DNA of 64,000 nt, from contig NZ_KB892018.1 in NCBI RefSeq assembly GCF_000373645.1, positions 56,377-120,376 on the forward strand, in the 5' to 3' direction. The notes below the pieces were generated by a model. It saw nothing but the letters and a program-made list of their open reading frames with translations, ran no database searches and was not told the DNA's origin. Below, piece by piece: positions 45,856 through 55,000 of the stretch. Origin of the DNA: Streptomyces sp. ATexAB-D23. GTDB lineage: Bacteria; Actinomycetota; Actinomycetes; Streptomycetales; Streptomycetaceae. How positions within the stretch are numbered: the first letter of the stretch is position 1; each line of letters opens with the position of its first letter. The position numbers and the translations under genes are program-made.

Positions 45856-46815
45856 ATGAGCACTTCCTCGTACCTCCTCAGGCGGGTCCTCCAGGCCGTC
45901 GTGGTGATCGTCATCGTGACGATCGTGGTCTTCGGTCTGCTGCACGCCCTGCCCGGGGGTCCCGCACGCGGGATCCTCGGCCCACAGGCCACCGCACAGC
46001 AGATCACGGCCTTCAACCACGAACAGGGCCTCGACAAGCCGCTGCCCGTGCAGTACTTCTACTACCTGAACCAGCTGCTCCACGGTGACCTCGGGACCTC
46101 GTACACCCTCAACGAGCCGGTCTCCCAGCTCATCACCGAACGGCTGCCGAAGACACTGCTCCTCACCGTCCTGTCGGCCGTCGTCGGCCTGGTGCTGGCG
46201 ATCCCGCTGGGCATGTGGCAGGCCATGCGGCGCAACAAGCCGGCGGACTACGTCATCACCACGCTGAGCTTCATCGCCTACTCCACGCCCGTCTACTTCC
46301 TCGGGCTGATCCTGGTGCTGGTGTTCAGCCAGGCGCTGCCGTGGTTCCCCTCCCAGGCGCCCCAGGGCGACACGCTCGCCCAGGTCTTCTCCGAACCGCA
46401 GGCGCTGGTGCTGCCGGTGGTCGCGGGCGCCGCCTCGATGATCGCGGTGTTCAGCCGCTACATGCGGGCGGCCACCCTGGAGAACCTCTCCGAGGACTAC
46501 GTCAGGACCGCGCGGGCCGGCGGCTCCCGCTCCCGCGCCATCCTGTGGCGGCATGTGTTCCGCAACTCGCTGACACCCGTGGTCGCCATGCTCGGCTACT
46601 ACGTGCCGGTGCTGTTCGGCGGCGCCCTGGTGGTCGAACAGCTCTTCAACTACCCCGGCATGGGCCTGCTCTTCTGGACCGCCGCACAGTCCTCCGACTA
46701 CCCGGTGCTCCTGGGCTGCGTGCTCGTCATCGCCATCGCCACCGTGACCGGCACGCTCCTCGCCGACATCGTCCAGCGGTTCATCGACCCCCGAGTGAAG
46801 GCAGGCCGGGCATGA
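45856..46815 (+). CDS. ABC importer permease (OppB type, second locus)
   Basis: A 319-residue permease with six predicted helices. N-terminal YLLRRVLQAVVVIVIVTI, then a periplasmic loop with HEQGLDKPLPVQYFYYL. The EAA loop is at EDYVRTARAGGSRSRAIL, and NYPGMGLLFWTAAQSSDYPV follows, as in DppB/OppB. Its stop overlaps the next gene by four bases. Confidence 0.92.
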   Translation: MSTSSYLLRRVLQAVVVIVIVTIVVFGLLHALPGGPARGILGPQATAQQITAFNHEQGLDKPLPVQYFYYLNQLLHGDLGTSYTLNEPVSQLITERLPKTLLLTVLSAVVGLVLAIPLGMWQAMRRNKPADYVITTLSFIAYSTPVYFLGLILVLVFSQALPWFPSQAPQGDTLAQVFSEPQALVLPVVAGAASMIAVFSRYMRAATLENLSEDYVRTARAGGSRSRAILWRHVFRNSLTPVVAMLGYYVPVLFGGALVVEQLFNYPGMGLLFWTAAQSSDYPVLLGCVLVIAIATVTGTLLADIVQRFIDPRVKAGRA

Positions 46816-47714
46816 GCGCCGTCATCCAGCCGGGCCAGGTGCCCGGCAAGGCCACCGCCGCCCCCGTCACGGCGTCCGGCACCCGCCTCGCCGTCCGGCG
46901 CTTTCGCCGCAACAAGCTCGCCGTCGTCGGGCTCGGCGTCGTCGCCTTCTTCTTCCTGTTCTGCTTCGCCGGTCCGCTGGTGTACTCCACCGACCAGACC
47001 CACACGCTGCTGGACCAGGTCAACCTCGCCCCCAGCGGCTCGCACTGGCTGGGCACCGACGCGGTCGGCCACGACGTGCTGGGCCGGCTCATGTACGGCG
47101 GCAAGGTGTCGCTGATCGTCGGCCTCGCCGCAGGCGTCCTGGCCACCGTCATCGGCACCCTCTGGGGCGCCGTCGCCGGTTACGCGGGCGGCTGGGTCGA
47201 CGCGGTCATGATGCGGGTCGTGGACGCGGGCATCGCCATCCCCGCCCTCTTCATCCTGCTCGTGGTCTCGGCCATCACCACCCCGGACCTGACCGGGCTG
47301 GTCGTCATCCTGGGCTTCGTCTCCTGGCTGGTGCCGTCCCGGCTGATCAGGGCCGAGACGCTGAGCCTGAAGAACCGCGACTACGTGCTGACGCTCCGCG
47401 CCATCGGCGGCACGCACGGCCGGGCGATCATCCGGCACATCCTGCCGAACTCGGTCTCGACCATCATCGTCGCCGCCACCTTCCAGATCGCCGACGCCAT
47501 CCTGCTCGTCGCCTACGTCTCCTACCTGGGCCTGGGCGTCCAGCCGCCGTCCACCGACTGGGGCGGCATGCTCTCCGCCGGTCTCACCGCCGCCTACTCC
47601 GGCTACTGGTGGCTCATCATTCCGCCCGGCCTGGCCATCATCCTGGTGGTGTGGGCGTTCAACGCGATCGGGGACGGGCTCCGCGACGCATTCGACGTGA
47701 GGGGACGCGGATGA
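46812..47714 (+). CDS. ABC importer permease (OppC type, second locus)
   Basis: A 300-residue permease. The N-terminal RRFRRNKLAVVGLG leads into the first helix, followed by GSHWLGTDAVGHDVLGRL, the OppC hallmark. The EAA loop is near NRDYVLTLRAIGGTHGRA. It overlaps both neighbours by ATGA, so permeases and ATPase are tightly coupled. Confidence 0.92.
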   Translation: MSAVIQPGQVPGKATAAPVTASGTRLAVRRFRRNKLAVVGLGVVAFFFLFCFAGPLVYSTDQTHTLLDQVNLAPSGSHWLGTDAVGHDVLGRLMYGGKVSLIVGLAAGVLATVIGTLWGAVAGYAGGWVDAVMMRVVDAGIAIPALFILLVVSAITTPDLTGLVVILGFVSWLVPSRLIRAETLSLKNRDYVLTLRAIGGTHGRAIIRHILPNSVSTIIVAATFQIADAILLVAYVSYLGLGVQPPSTDWGGMLSAGLTAAYSGYWWLIIPPGLAIILVVWAFNAIGDGLRDAFDVRGRG

Positions 47715-49420
47715 CCGTCACCCAGAGCCCCGCCGCACCGCAGGCCGGGCCGATTCTCGAACTCGACGACCTCGGCGTCGTCTTCACCACCGAGAGCGGA
47801 GAGGTACCGGCCGTCCGGGGCGTCTCCCTCCACGTCGAACCCGGCGAGACGCTCGCCCTCGTCGGCGAGTCGGGCTCCGGCAAGTCCACCATCGCGCTCG
47901 CCGCGATGGGCCTGCTCACCGGCAACGCCCGAGCCACCGGCAGCGCCGTCATCGCCGGCACCCAGGTCGTCGGCGCCCGCGAGAGCGACCTCGCCGCGCT
48001 GCGCGGCCGGACCGCCTCCATGGTCTTCCAGGAGCCGGCCACCGCGCTCGACCCGCTGACCCGCGTCGGCCGGCAGATCGCCGAGGTCATCCGCAACCAC
48101 CGCGAGATCTCCGCCAAGGAGGCAGCCGCCGAGGCCGTCGCGCTCCTGCGCAGGGTCGGCATCCCCGAGCCGGAGCGGCGGGCCACCGCCTACCCCTTCC
48201 AGCTCTCCGGCGGACAGCGCCAGCGCGTCGTCATCGCCATGGCCATCGCCAACAACCCCGCCCTGCTCATCGCCGACGAGCCGACCACCGCGCTCGACGT
48301 CACGGTCCAGGCCGAGATCCTCGACCTGCTGCGCCGGCTCGCCGCCGAGACCGGCACCGGGGTCCTGCTGGTCACCCACAACATGGGCGTCGTCGCCGAC
48401 TTCGCCGACCGGGTCGCCGTGATGTACCGCGGCGAGATCGTGGAGACCGGACCGGTCGAGGACGTGCTCCTGCGCCCGTCGCACGAGTACACCCGTCGGC
48501 TGCTCGCCGCCGTGCCCCGGCTGTCGGTGGCCGAGGCGGGCAGGGCGGCCCCGTCCGCCACCGACGCGGCCCCCGGCACCGAGCCGGTCGCCGAACTCCG
48601 CGACGTCTCCGTGGTCTTCGGCCGCGGCAAGAACGCCGTGCGGGCCCTGGACGGTGTCTCCCTCGCCGTGCACGCGGGCCAGACCCTGGGGCTGGTGGGC
48701 GAGTCGGGCTCCGGCAAGTCCACCGCGTCCAGGGTCGCGCTCGGGCTGATCGCGCCGACCTCCGGCACGGTCTCGCTGTTCGGCACCGACCTGGGGCGCG
48801 CCAGGTCCCGGGCCCGCCGGGCCCTGCGGGCCGGAATCGGCGTGGTCCTCCAGGACCCGGTCGCCTCGCTCGACGCCCGGATGACGGTCGGCGAGTGCGT
48901 CGCCGAACCGCTCAGGGTCCACCGCCGGGGCCTGAGCGCCAAGGACCGCCGGAGCAAGGTCGCCGCCATCCTCGACCGCGTCCGGCTGCCGCGCGAACTC
49001 GCCGACCGGGCCCCCCGGGAGCTTTCCGGCGGCCAGCGCCAGCGGGTCAGCCTGGCCCGCGCACTGGTCCTGGAGCCCCGGCTGCTGGTCGCCGACGAAC
49101 CCACCAGCGCGCTGGACGTCAGCGTGCAGCAGGCCGTGCTCGAAGTGATCTCCGAGCTCCAGGACGAGCTGGGCTTCGCCTGCCTCTTCGTCTCCCACGA
49201 CCTGGCCGTCGTCCAGCACTTCGCGCGGCGCGTCGTGGTGCTGCGGGGCGGCCGCATCCAGGAGCAGGGCCCCACCGGGCAGACCCTCCTGCACCCGGAG
49301 ACCGACTACACCCGCGGCCTGCTGGCCGCCGTACCGGTGCCGGACCCGGTGGTCCAGCGCGGCCGCAGGGCCGAGCGCCTGGCCGCCCTCACGGCCGGCC
49401 GGACGGAGGCCCAGGCATGA
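47711..49420 (+). CDS. ABC importer ATPase with two fused nucleotide-binding domains
   Basis: A 569-residue protein carrying two complete Opp-type ATPase domains in tandem. Each has GESGSGKST, LSGGQRQRV and a Walker B DEPT (LIADEPTTALDV, then LVADEPTSALDV). It replaces the separate OppD and OppF of the first locus. Its start overlaps the upstream gene and its stop overlaps the kinase gene by four bases. All components of an importer are thus present in one operon. Confidence 0.94.
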   Translation: MTVTQSPAAPQAGPILELDDLGVVFTTESGEVPAVRGVSLHVEPGETLALVGESGSGKSTIALAAMGLLTGNARATGSAVIAGTQVVGARESDLAALRGRTASMVFQEPATALDPLTRVGRQIAEVIRNHREISAKEAAAEAVALLRRVGIPEPERRATAYPFQLSGGQRQRVVIAMAIANNPALLIADEPTTALDVTVQAEILDLLRRLAAETGTGVLLVTHNMGVVADFADRVAVMYRGEIVETGPVEDVLLRPSHEYTRRLLAAVPRLSVAEAGRAAPSATDAAPGTEPVAELRDVSVVFGRGKNAVRALDGVSLAVHAGQTLGLVGESGSGKSTASRVALGLIAPTSGTVSLFGTDLGRARSRARRALRAGIGVVLQDPVASLDARMTVGECVAEPLRVHRRGLSAKDRRSKVAAILDRVRLPRELADRAPRELSGGQRQRVSLARALVLEPRLLVADEPTSALDVSVQQAVLEVISELQDELGFACLFVSHDLAVVQHFARRVVVLRGGRIQEQGPTGQTLLHPETDYTRGLLAAVPVPDPVVQRGRRAERLAALTAGRTEAQA

Positions 49421-50355
49421 ACGACGCGTACGACCGCGGGCTCTTCGCGGGCGTCGACATCGGCGGCACCACCACGCAGGTGGTGCTGTGCGACGACGAC
49501 CTGAACGTCCTGGACCGGGCCGAGACGGCGACCCCGGCGGACCGGGGCGGCCGGGCCATGATCCGCGCGGCCCTGGACGTCCTGGCCCCGCTGCTGGAGC
49601 GCACCCCCGGCCGGCTCACCGGATGCGGGGTCGGCGCCGCAGGGGTGGTGGACTCCGCCACCGGGCGCATCCTGGTGGCCAGCGACTCCTTCACCGGCTG
49701 GGCCGGTTTCGGGGTGACGAAGGCCCTGGAGGAGGCGCTCGGGGTCCCGGCCTTCCTGGACAACGACGTCAACGCCTTCCTGTACGGGGAGACGTCGGGC
49801 GGCGCGGTCCGGGACGAGCGAGACGTCCTCGGGATCACCCTCGGCACCGGCGTCGGCGGCGCGCTGTGGAGCGGCGGCGCGCTGTTCACGGGACCGCACG
49901 GCGCGGCCGGCGAGATCGGGCACATCCCCGGCTTCGGCGACCTGCTCTGCTCCTGCGGCGGACGGGGCCATCTGGAGACCCTGGCCTCCGGCCGCTCCAT
50001 CGGCGCCCGCTACGCGGAGCGCACCGGCCGGCGGCTGACCGCCCGGGAGGTCGCACAGGCGGCGGAGCACGGTGACGAGGACGCCCTCGCGGTGTTCCGG
50101 GCCGCCGGAGACGGCATCGCACGGGCGATCGTGATGACGGCGGGCGTCGTCGACATCACCACGGTCGTCGTGGGCGGCGGGGTCAGCCGCGCCTGGCCGC
50201 TGCTGAGCCCGGTCGTCCTCGCCTCGCTGGCCGCCGAACCGCCGGTCAGCGGGCACCCCGTCCGGCTGGTCAGGTCGGGCCTCGGCTCCGACGCCGTACC
50301 GGTCGGCGCCGCCGCCCGCGCACGGCGTGAACTCGCGGTGGGTGCCCCGGCCTGA
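49417..50355 (+). CDS. ROK family sugar kinase
   Basis: A 312-residue kinase of the ROK/glucokinase family. The phosphate-binding GVDIGGTTTQVVL, FLDNDVNAFLYGE with the catalytic Asp, and GTGVGGALWSGG are present. The zinc motif reads CSCGGRGHLET, with His in place of the third Cys of CxCGxxGCxE. This is a known variant that can still bind zinc. It would phosphorylate a hexose or amino sugar released from the imported substrate. It is the last gene of the importer operon. Confidence 0.9.
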   Translation: MNDAYDRGLFAGVDIGGTTTQVVLCDDDLNVLDRAETATPADRGGRAMIRAALDVLAPLLERTPGRLTGCGVGAAGVVDSATGRILVASDSFTGWAGFGVTKALEEALGVPAFLDNDVNAFLYGETSGGAVRDERDVLGITLGTGVGGALWSGGALFTGPHGAAGEIGHIPGFGDLLCSCGGRGHLETLASGRSIGARYAERTGRRLTAREVAQAAEHGDEDALAVFRAAGDGIARAIVMTAGVVDITTVVVGGGVSRAWPLLSPVVLASLAAEPPVSGHPVRLVRSGLGSDAVPVGAAARARRELAVGAPA

Positions 50356-50379
50356 CCCCGGGCCCCCGGACACAGAGGA

Positions 50380-50410
50380 AGGACCCCCGTCCCGCCCGGA
50401 CGGGGGTCCT
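50380..50410. terminator. Bidirectional terminator, kinase / GH64
   Basis: A perfect 13-bp stem (50380-50392 with 50398-50410) with a 5-base loop between convergent genes. Confidence 0.85.
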
Positions 50411-50429
50411 CCCTGTCTCGTGGGTGAGG

Positions 50430-51659
50430 TCAGGACCCGACGCTCACCGTGAACCGCCGCGGGTTGCCGTCGTTCGCGGCGCCCGAGACGTCCGGCTCAC
50501 CGTCCGGGCGTACGTCGTCGTACGGGAAGGCGTACCCGATCGGGCTGTTGGCGTGGACGATCCGCGACCAGTGGTTGGTCACCGCGCCCTGGTAGTAGTC
50601 GGCCACCGAGGTGCCGTTCGGCTGGTCCGGGTGGCTGAGCATGATCGACCGGTTGAAGCCGGCCGCGAGCCGGGCGAGCAGCGCCTTCTTGTCGTCGTTG
50701 TCCGCCGGGTTGTTGGTGAAGGGCCCGTGGTTGCAGGTGAAGATGTCCTTCGAGACGGGCTTGGAGAAGGTGTGCCCGCCGTCGAACGTCAGGGTGTCGC
50801 CACTGACCCGGCCGGCCCGGACGCCGCGCCCGCCCTGGAGGTCGATGCGCAGGTCCTCGGAGCGGTACTTCTCCCAGACCTCGTCGATCTGCGCGGTGAA
50901 CAGGTCGCGGAACGGCATCTCGTCCGGGCGGTCGAAGTACGGCGCCATCAGGTTCTGCGGCGAGACGACCCGCAGCACGTTGCCGTCCGAGCCGCGCGTC
51001 ACCAGCTGGTCCCAGGGCTGGCCGTCGGCCGCCGCCTGGGCGATGAGGCCGTCGGCGATGCGCTGCACGGCACCGTCCGGGAGCGGGGCCACGGTGTGCG
51101 TGGAGTCGCCCTCCAGGGTCAGGCCGATCGGCAGGGCCGTCACCAGGTCGACGTAGCTGATGTTGGCGTACAGCTGCTGCGGGTTGAAGGTGAACTCGCA
51201 GAACGACCAGGTGCGCCCGTAGTTCGGGTCCGTGGACGTGGCGAAGGCCGGCTCGACCAGGGCCGGGCCCGGGTTGACGTAGAAGTCCAGGGTGTCGTCG
51301 CGCACGAAGTAGACCCGGGCGCCGTACATCTGGGGGAGCGTCAGCACGACGGGCGCGCCGCCGGCCGCGTTCAGCGGGATGGCGCAGTCCACCGGGAGCG
51401 GGGTCTGCGGCTCGGCGGGGGAGTCCGGGGAGTAGACGCTGCCGTCGGCGCGCAGCAGGACCCAGCGGTCGGTGCCCTGCTCGTGGCCCGTGACGTAGGC
51501 GTTGACGCGGCCGGGCAGCGAGCGGTTCTCCAGGGCCAGTTCGCAGGTGGCCGCGGACGCCGACGCCGCCGGGCTCAGGGCGCTGCCCCACAGGGGGTAG
51601 GTGAGCGCGGTCGCGGTGGCGGCGGCGCCGCCCGTGAGGAACTTCCGGCGCGAAATCAT
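50430..51659 (-). CDS. Secreted GH64 beta-1,3-glucanase
   Basis: A 409-residue exported enzyme with a Tat-like signal (MISRRKFLTGGAAATATAL). The mature part matches the GH64 laminaripentaose-producing glucanase family, a thaumatin-like barrel plus mixed domain. CELALENRSLPGRVNAYVTG, NPGPALVEPAF and ICNHGPF-type (FTCNHGPFTNNPAD) segments are characteristic. It releases laminaripentaose from beta-1,3-glucan such as fungal wall material. The start at 51659 gives the signal directly; an open frame further upstream would cross the operator. It is functionally linked to the beta-glucan locus at 14-27 kb although it is 23 kb away. Confidence 0.9.
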   Translation of the reverse strand: MISRRKFLTGGAAATATALTYPLWGSALSPAASASAATCELALENRSLPGRVNAYVTGHEQGTDRWVLLRADGSVYSPDSPAEPQTPLPVDCAIPLNAAGGAPVVLTLPQMYGARVYFVRDDTLDFYVNPGPALVEPAFATSTDPNYGRTWSFCEFTFNPQQLYANISYVDLVTALPIGLTLEGDSTHTVAPLPDGAVQRIADGLIAQAAADGQPWDQLVTRGSDGNVLRVVSPQNLMAPYFDRPDEMPFRDLFTAQIDEVWEKYRSEDLRIDLQGGRGVRAGRVSGDTLTFDGGHTFSKPVSKDIFTCNHGPFTNNPADNDDKKALLARLAAGFNRSIMLSHPDQPNGTSVADYYQGAVTNHWSRIVHANSPIGYAFPYDDVRPDGEPDVSGAANDGNPRRFTVSVGS

Positions 51660-51779
51660 GAGGCGACTCCGGGGGTACGTGGGGGGCGCGGACGAGTGGA
51701 CCGTGCGGGGAGGTGGAACGAGGTCGTCCGCGGTGGCACCACTTTCGCGAGGAGCGGCGCAGGCGTCAAGACTTGTGAC

Positions 51780-51793
51780 TGAGAGCGCTCTCA
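51780..51793. promoter_or_regulatory. Perfect LacI-type operator between GH64 and GH101
   Basis: TGAGAGCGCTCTCA, a perfect 14-bp palindrome of the same form as the Streptomyces CebR box TGGGAGCGCTCCCA. It lies 121 bases before the GH64 start and 209 bases before the GH101 start. The 343-base spacer is otherwise AT-richer around 51790-51815, and no additional gene is seen. Confidence 0.7.
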
Positions 51794-52002
51794 AAAATAA
51801 GGACTCTTCACAACTCGACGCTGGTCGGGGCCACTTGGCGGCCCTGCGCGGAGCGTCCGGCGTGACGCGTGATCAGGAACTGAACGCGGTGTCCGGGATC
51901 GCCCGTCTCCGCCCCACTTGGACTAACGGATGGGGGTTGTTGGACTGGAGAAGCCGTCGGGACCGTACGCCGTTGACGGTGCGCGGAGCCGACGACTACG
52001 CA

Positions 52003-55000
52003 ATGCACATGTCACCAAGAAGTACGCCGGTGGGCGCAGCAGCCGCCGCCGCAGCCGCCGTCCTGGCCCTGGTGGGGACCGCGCTCCCCGCCGTCGCCGC
52101 CACCCCCGCACCCGCCGCGGCCGGCAGCGCCGTCCCCGCGGGCAGCCCCGTCATCTCCTCCCACCAGCTCGCCGTCGCCGTCGCTGCCGACTTCCCGCGC
52201 GTCCTCACGTACACCGACCGCGCCTCCGGCAAGCGGCTGACCGGCTCCACCCGGCCGGTCACCGCCGTCACCCTGAACGGCACCGCGCACCCCGTACGGC
52301 TCAAGGGCGCTCCGAAGACCACCGGGTCGGCCGCCCGCTACACGCTGGTCTTCACCGACCTGCCGGGCGTCGAGATCGACGCCACGCTCTCCGTCTCCGG
52401 GCGCGCGACCACCTTCAAGGTGACCGCCGTCCGCGACACCGCCGCCTTCCGGGTCTCCACGATCGACATACCCGGCCACGATCTGGTCTCCGTCGCCAGC
52501 ACCGACGCCGGGGCCGCGACCGCCTTCACCCGGCTGGACACCGACTCCACGAAGACCGCCGACGTCTTCGCGGACGTCACGAAGGACACCCCCGCCGACT
52601 CCGCGCCCTCCGGGGCCACCTACGCGATCCTCAACACCGGGTCGCTGGCCGCCGCCGTGGAGTCCAACTCCTCGTACGACAAGCCCTCCGGCGCCACCGA
52701 CGGCGACGACGCCCGCTTCTGGCACCAGGCCCGCAAGGAGGACGACGGCTCCACCCGGGTCGCCGTCTGGTCGGGGCAGTGGACCTACCGGGGCGAGGGG
52801 GCGCCGAAGCCGGAGAGCGGCGACAACCTGCCCTGGGCGAAGGTCGTCGTCACCCCCGACGCCAACGGCGACAAGGCCGTCGACTGGCAGGACGGGGCCG
52901 TCGCGTTCCGCTCCATCGGCGTGGTCGCGCCGGGCAGCGAGGACACCGCGGACCGGGTGATCACGCACATCCCGTTCAACTTCGCCAGCCAGGCCACCCA
53001 CCCCTTCCTGCGCACCCTGGACGACGTCAAGCGGATCTCGCTGTCCACGGACGGCCTCGGCCAGCTCGCCCTGCTCAAGGGGTACGCCTCCGAGGGCCAC
53101 GACTCCGCCCACCCCGACTACGGCGGCGACTACAACAAGCGCGCCGGCGGGCTGAAGGACCTCAACGCCCTCCTGAAGGACGGCAAGAAGTGGGGCGCCA
53201 CCTTCGGCGTCCACGTCAACGCCACGGAGGCGTACCCGGAGGCGAAGGCGTTCGACGAACAGCTCGTCGACAAGACGAAGCCGGGCTGGAACTGGCTGGG
53301 CCAGAGCTACTACATCGACCAGCGCCGCGACATCAACAGCGGCGACCTCGCCGAGCGCTTCCAGCAGCTGCGCGACGAGACCGGCGCCAACCTCTCCATG
53401 CTGTACATCGACGTCTACTACACGCACGGCTGGATCGCGGACAAGACCGTCCAGGCCCTCCAGAAGCAGGGCTGGAACGTCTCCAGCGAGTGGGCCGACA
53501 AATTCGAGCGGGCCTCGCTCTGGTCGCACTGGGCCAATGACCTCGACTACGGCGGCGCCACCAACAAGGGCCTCAACTCGAAGATCATCCGGTTCATCCG
53601 CAACGGCGAGAAGGACGTCTGGAACAACGACCCGGTCCTCGGCCAGAGCGCCATCGACGAGTTCGAGGGGTGGACCGGCGAGACCGACTGGAACACCTTC
53701 TACGACAACATCTGGCAGCGCAATCTGCCCGCCAAGTACCTCCAGCAGCAGCAGATCACCCGCTGGGACGGCAACGACATCACCCTGACCGGCGGGGTCA
53801 GCGGCACCGTCGAGGACGGCAGGCGCACCTTCTACGACCACGGCCGCAAGGTGCTCAGCGGCACCGACTACCTGCTCCCGTGGGACGGCGGCAAGAAGCT
53901 GTACCACTACAGCCAGGAGGGCGGTACGAGCAGCTGGGCGGTGCCGTCGAAGGGCACGTACACCGTCTACGCGCTCACCGACAACGGCCGCGTCAGGACC
54001 GGCACGGTCCGCCCGGTCGACGGGAGGATCACGCTGAAGGCCGAGGCCGGACAGCCGTACGTCCTCTACCCGAACCAGGCCCCCCGGGCCGCGGACGCCA
54101 AGTGGGGCGAGGACACCCTCGTCGCCGACCCCGGCTTCAACGACGACCGGCTCGGCGACTGGTCGAAGACCGGTACCGCCGTCCGTGACACCGACGACCG
54201 GGGCCGCAACAGCGCGAAGCTCTCGGGCACCGCGACCGCCGCGCTCTCCCAGCGCATCGACGGACTGAAGCCCGGCGCCCGCTACACCGCGTCCGCCCTC
54301 ATCGAGGTCGAACCCGGAAGGAGCAGGCACACCACCCTCTCGGCCGGCGGGAAGTCCGTCGCCGTGGACCGCTCCACCGCCAAGGACTACGTCGCCGCTT
54401 CCGACTGGCACGGCACGTACTTCCAGCGCGCCGAGGTCAACTTCACCGCCCCCGCCCATGGCCGCACCACCTTGCGCATCGAGGCCGCGAAGGGCAGCAC
54501 GGCGAGTGTCCGCGCCGACGACGTACGCATCGTCGCCAACGCACCGGCCACGAAGAAGAACACCGTCGTCCACGAGGACTTCGAGGACGTCGCCCAGGGC
54601 TGGGGCCCCTTCCTCAAGGGCGACGCGGGCGGCTCCACCGACCCCCGCACCGTCATCTCCCAGCTGCACGCCCCGTACACCCGGGCCGGCTGGAACGGGA
54701 AGCTCGTCGACGACGTGCTCGACGGCAAGGAGTCGCTGAAGGCCCACGAGGAGAACACCGGGCTCGTCTACCGCACCGCCCCCTGGACCGTCCCGATGAC
54801 GGACGGCCACCGCTACCGGGTCGAGTACGACTACCAGTCCAGCCACGCCGGGGCCTACGAGTGGGTCGACGGCTACGACCGGATCACCGGCGACGGCAAG
54901 CCCGCGTCCGTCGAGACCCGGACCACCGCCATCGGCGCCCAGCACACCACCGGCCACTTCGCCGAGACCCTCACGGCGGGCTGCGGCGACACCTGGACCG

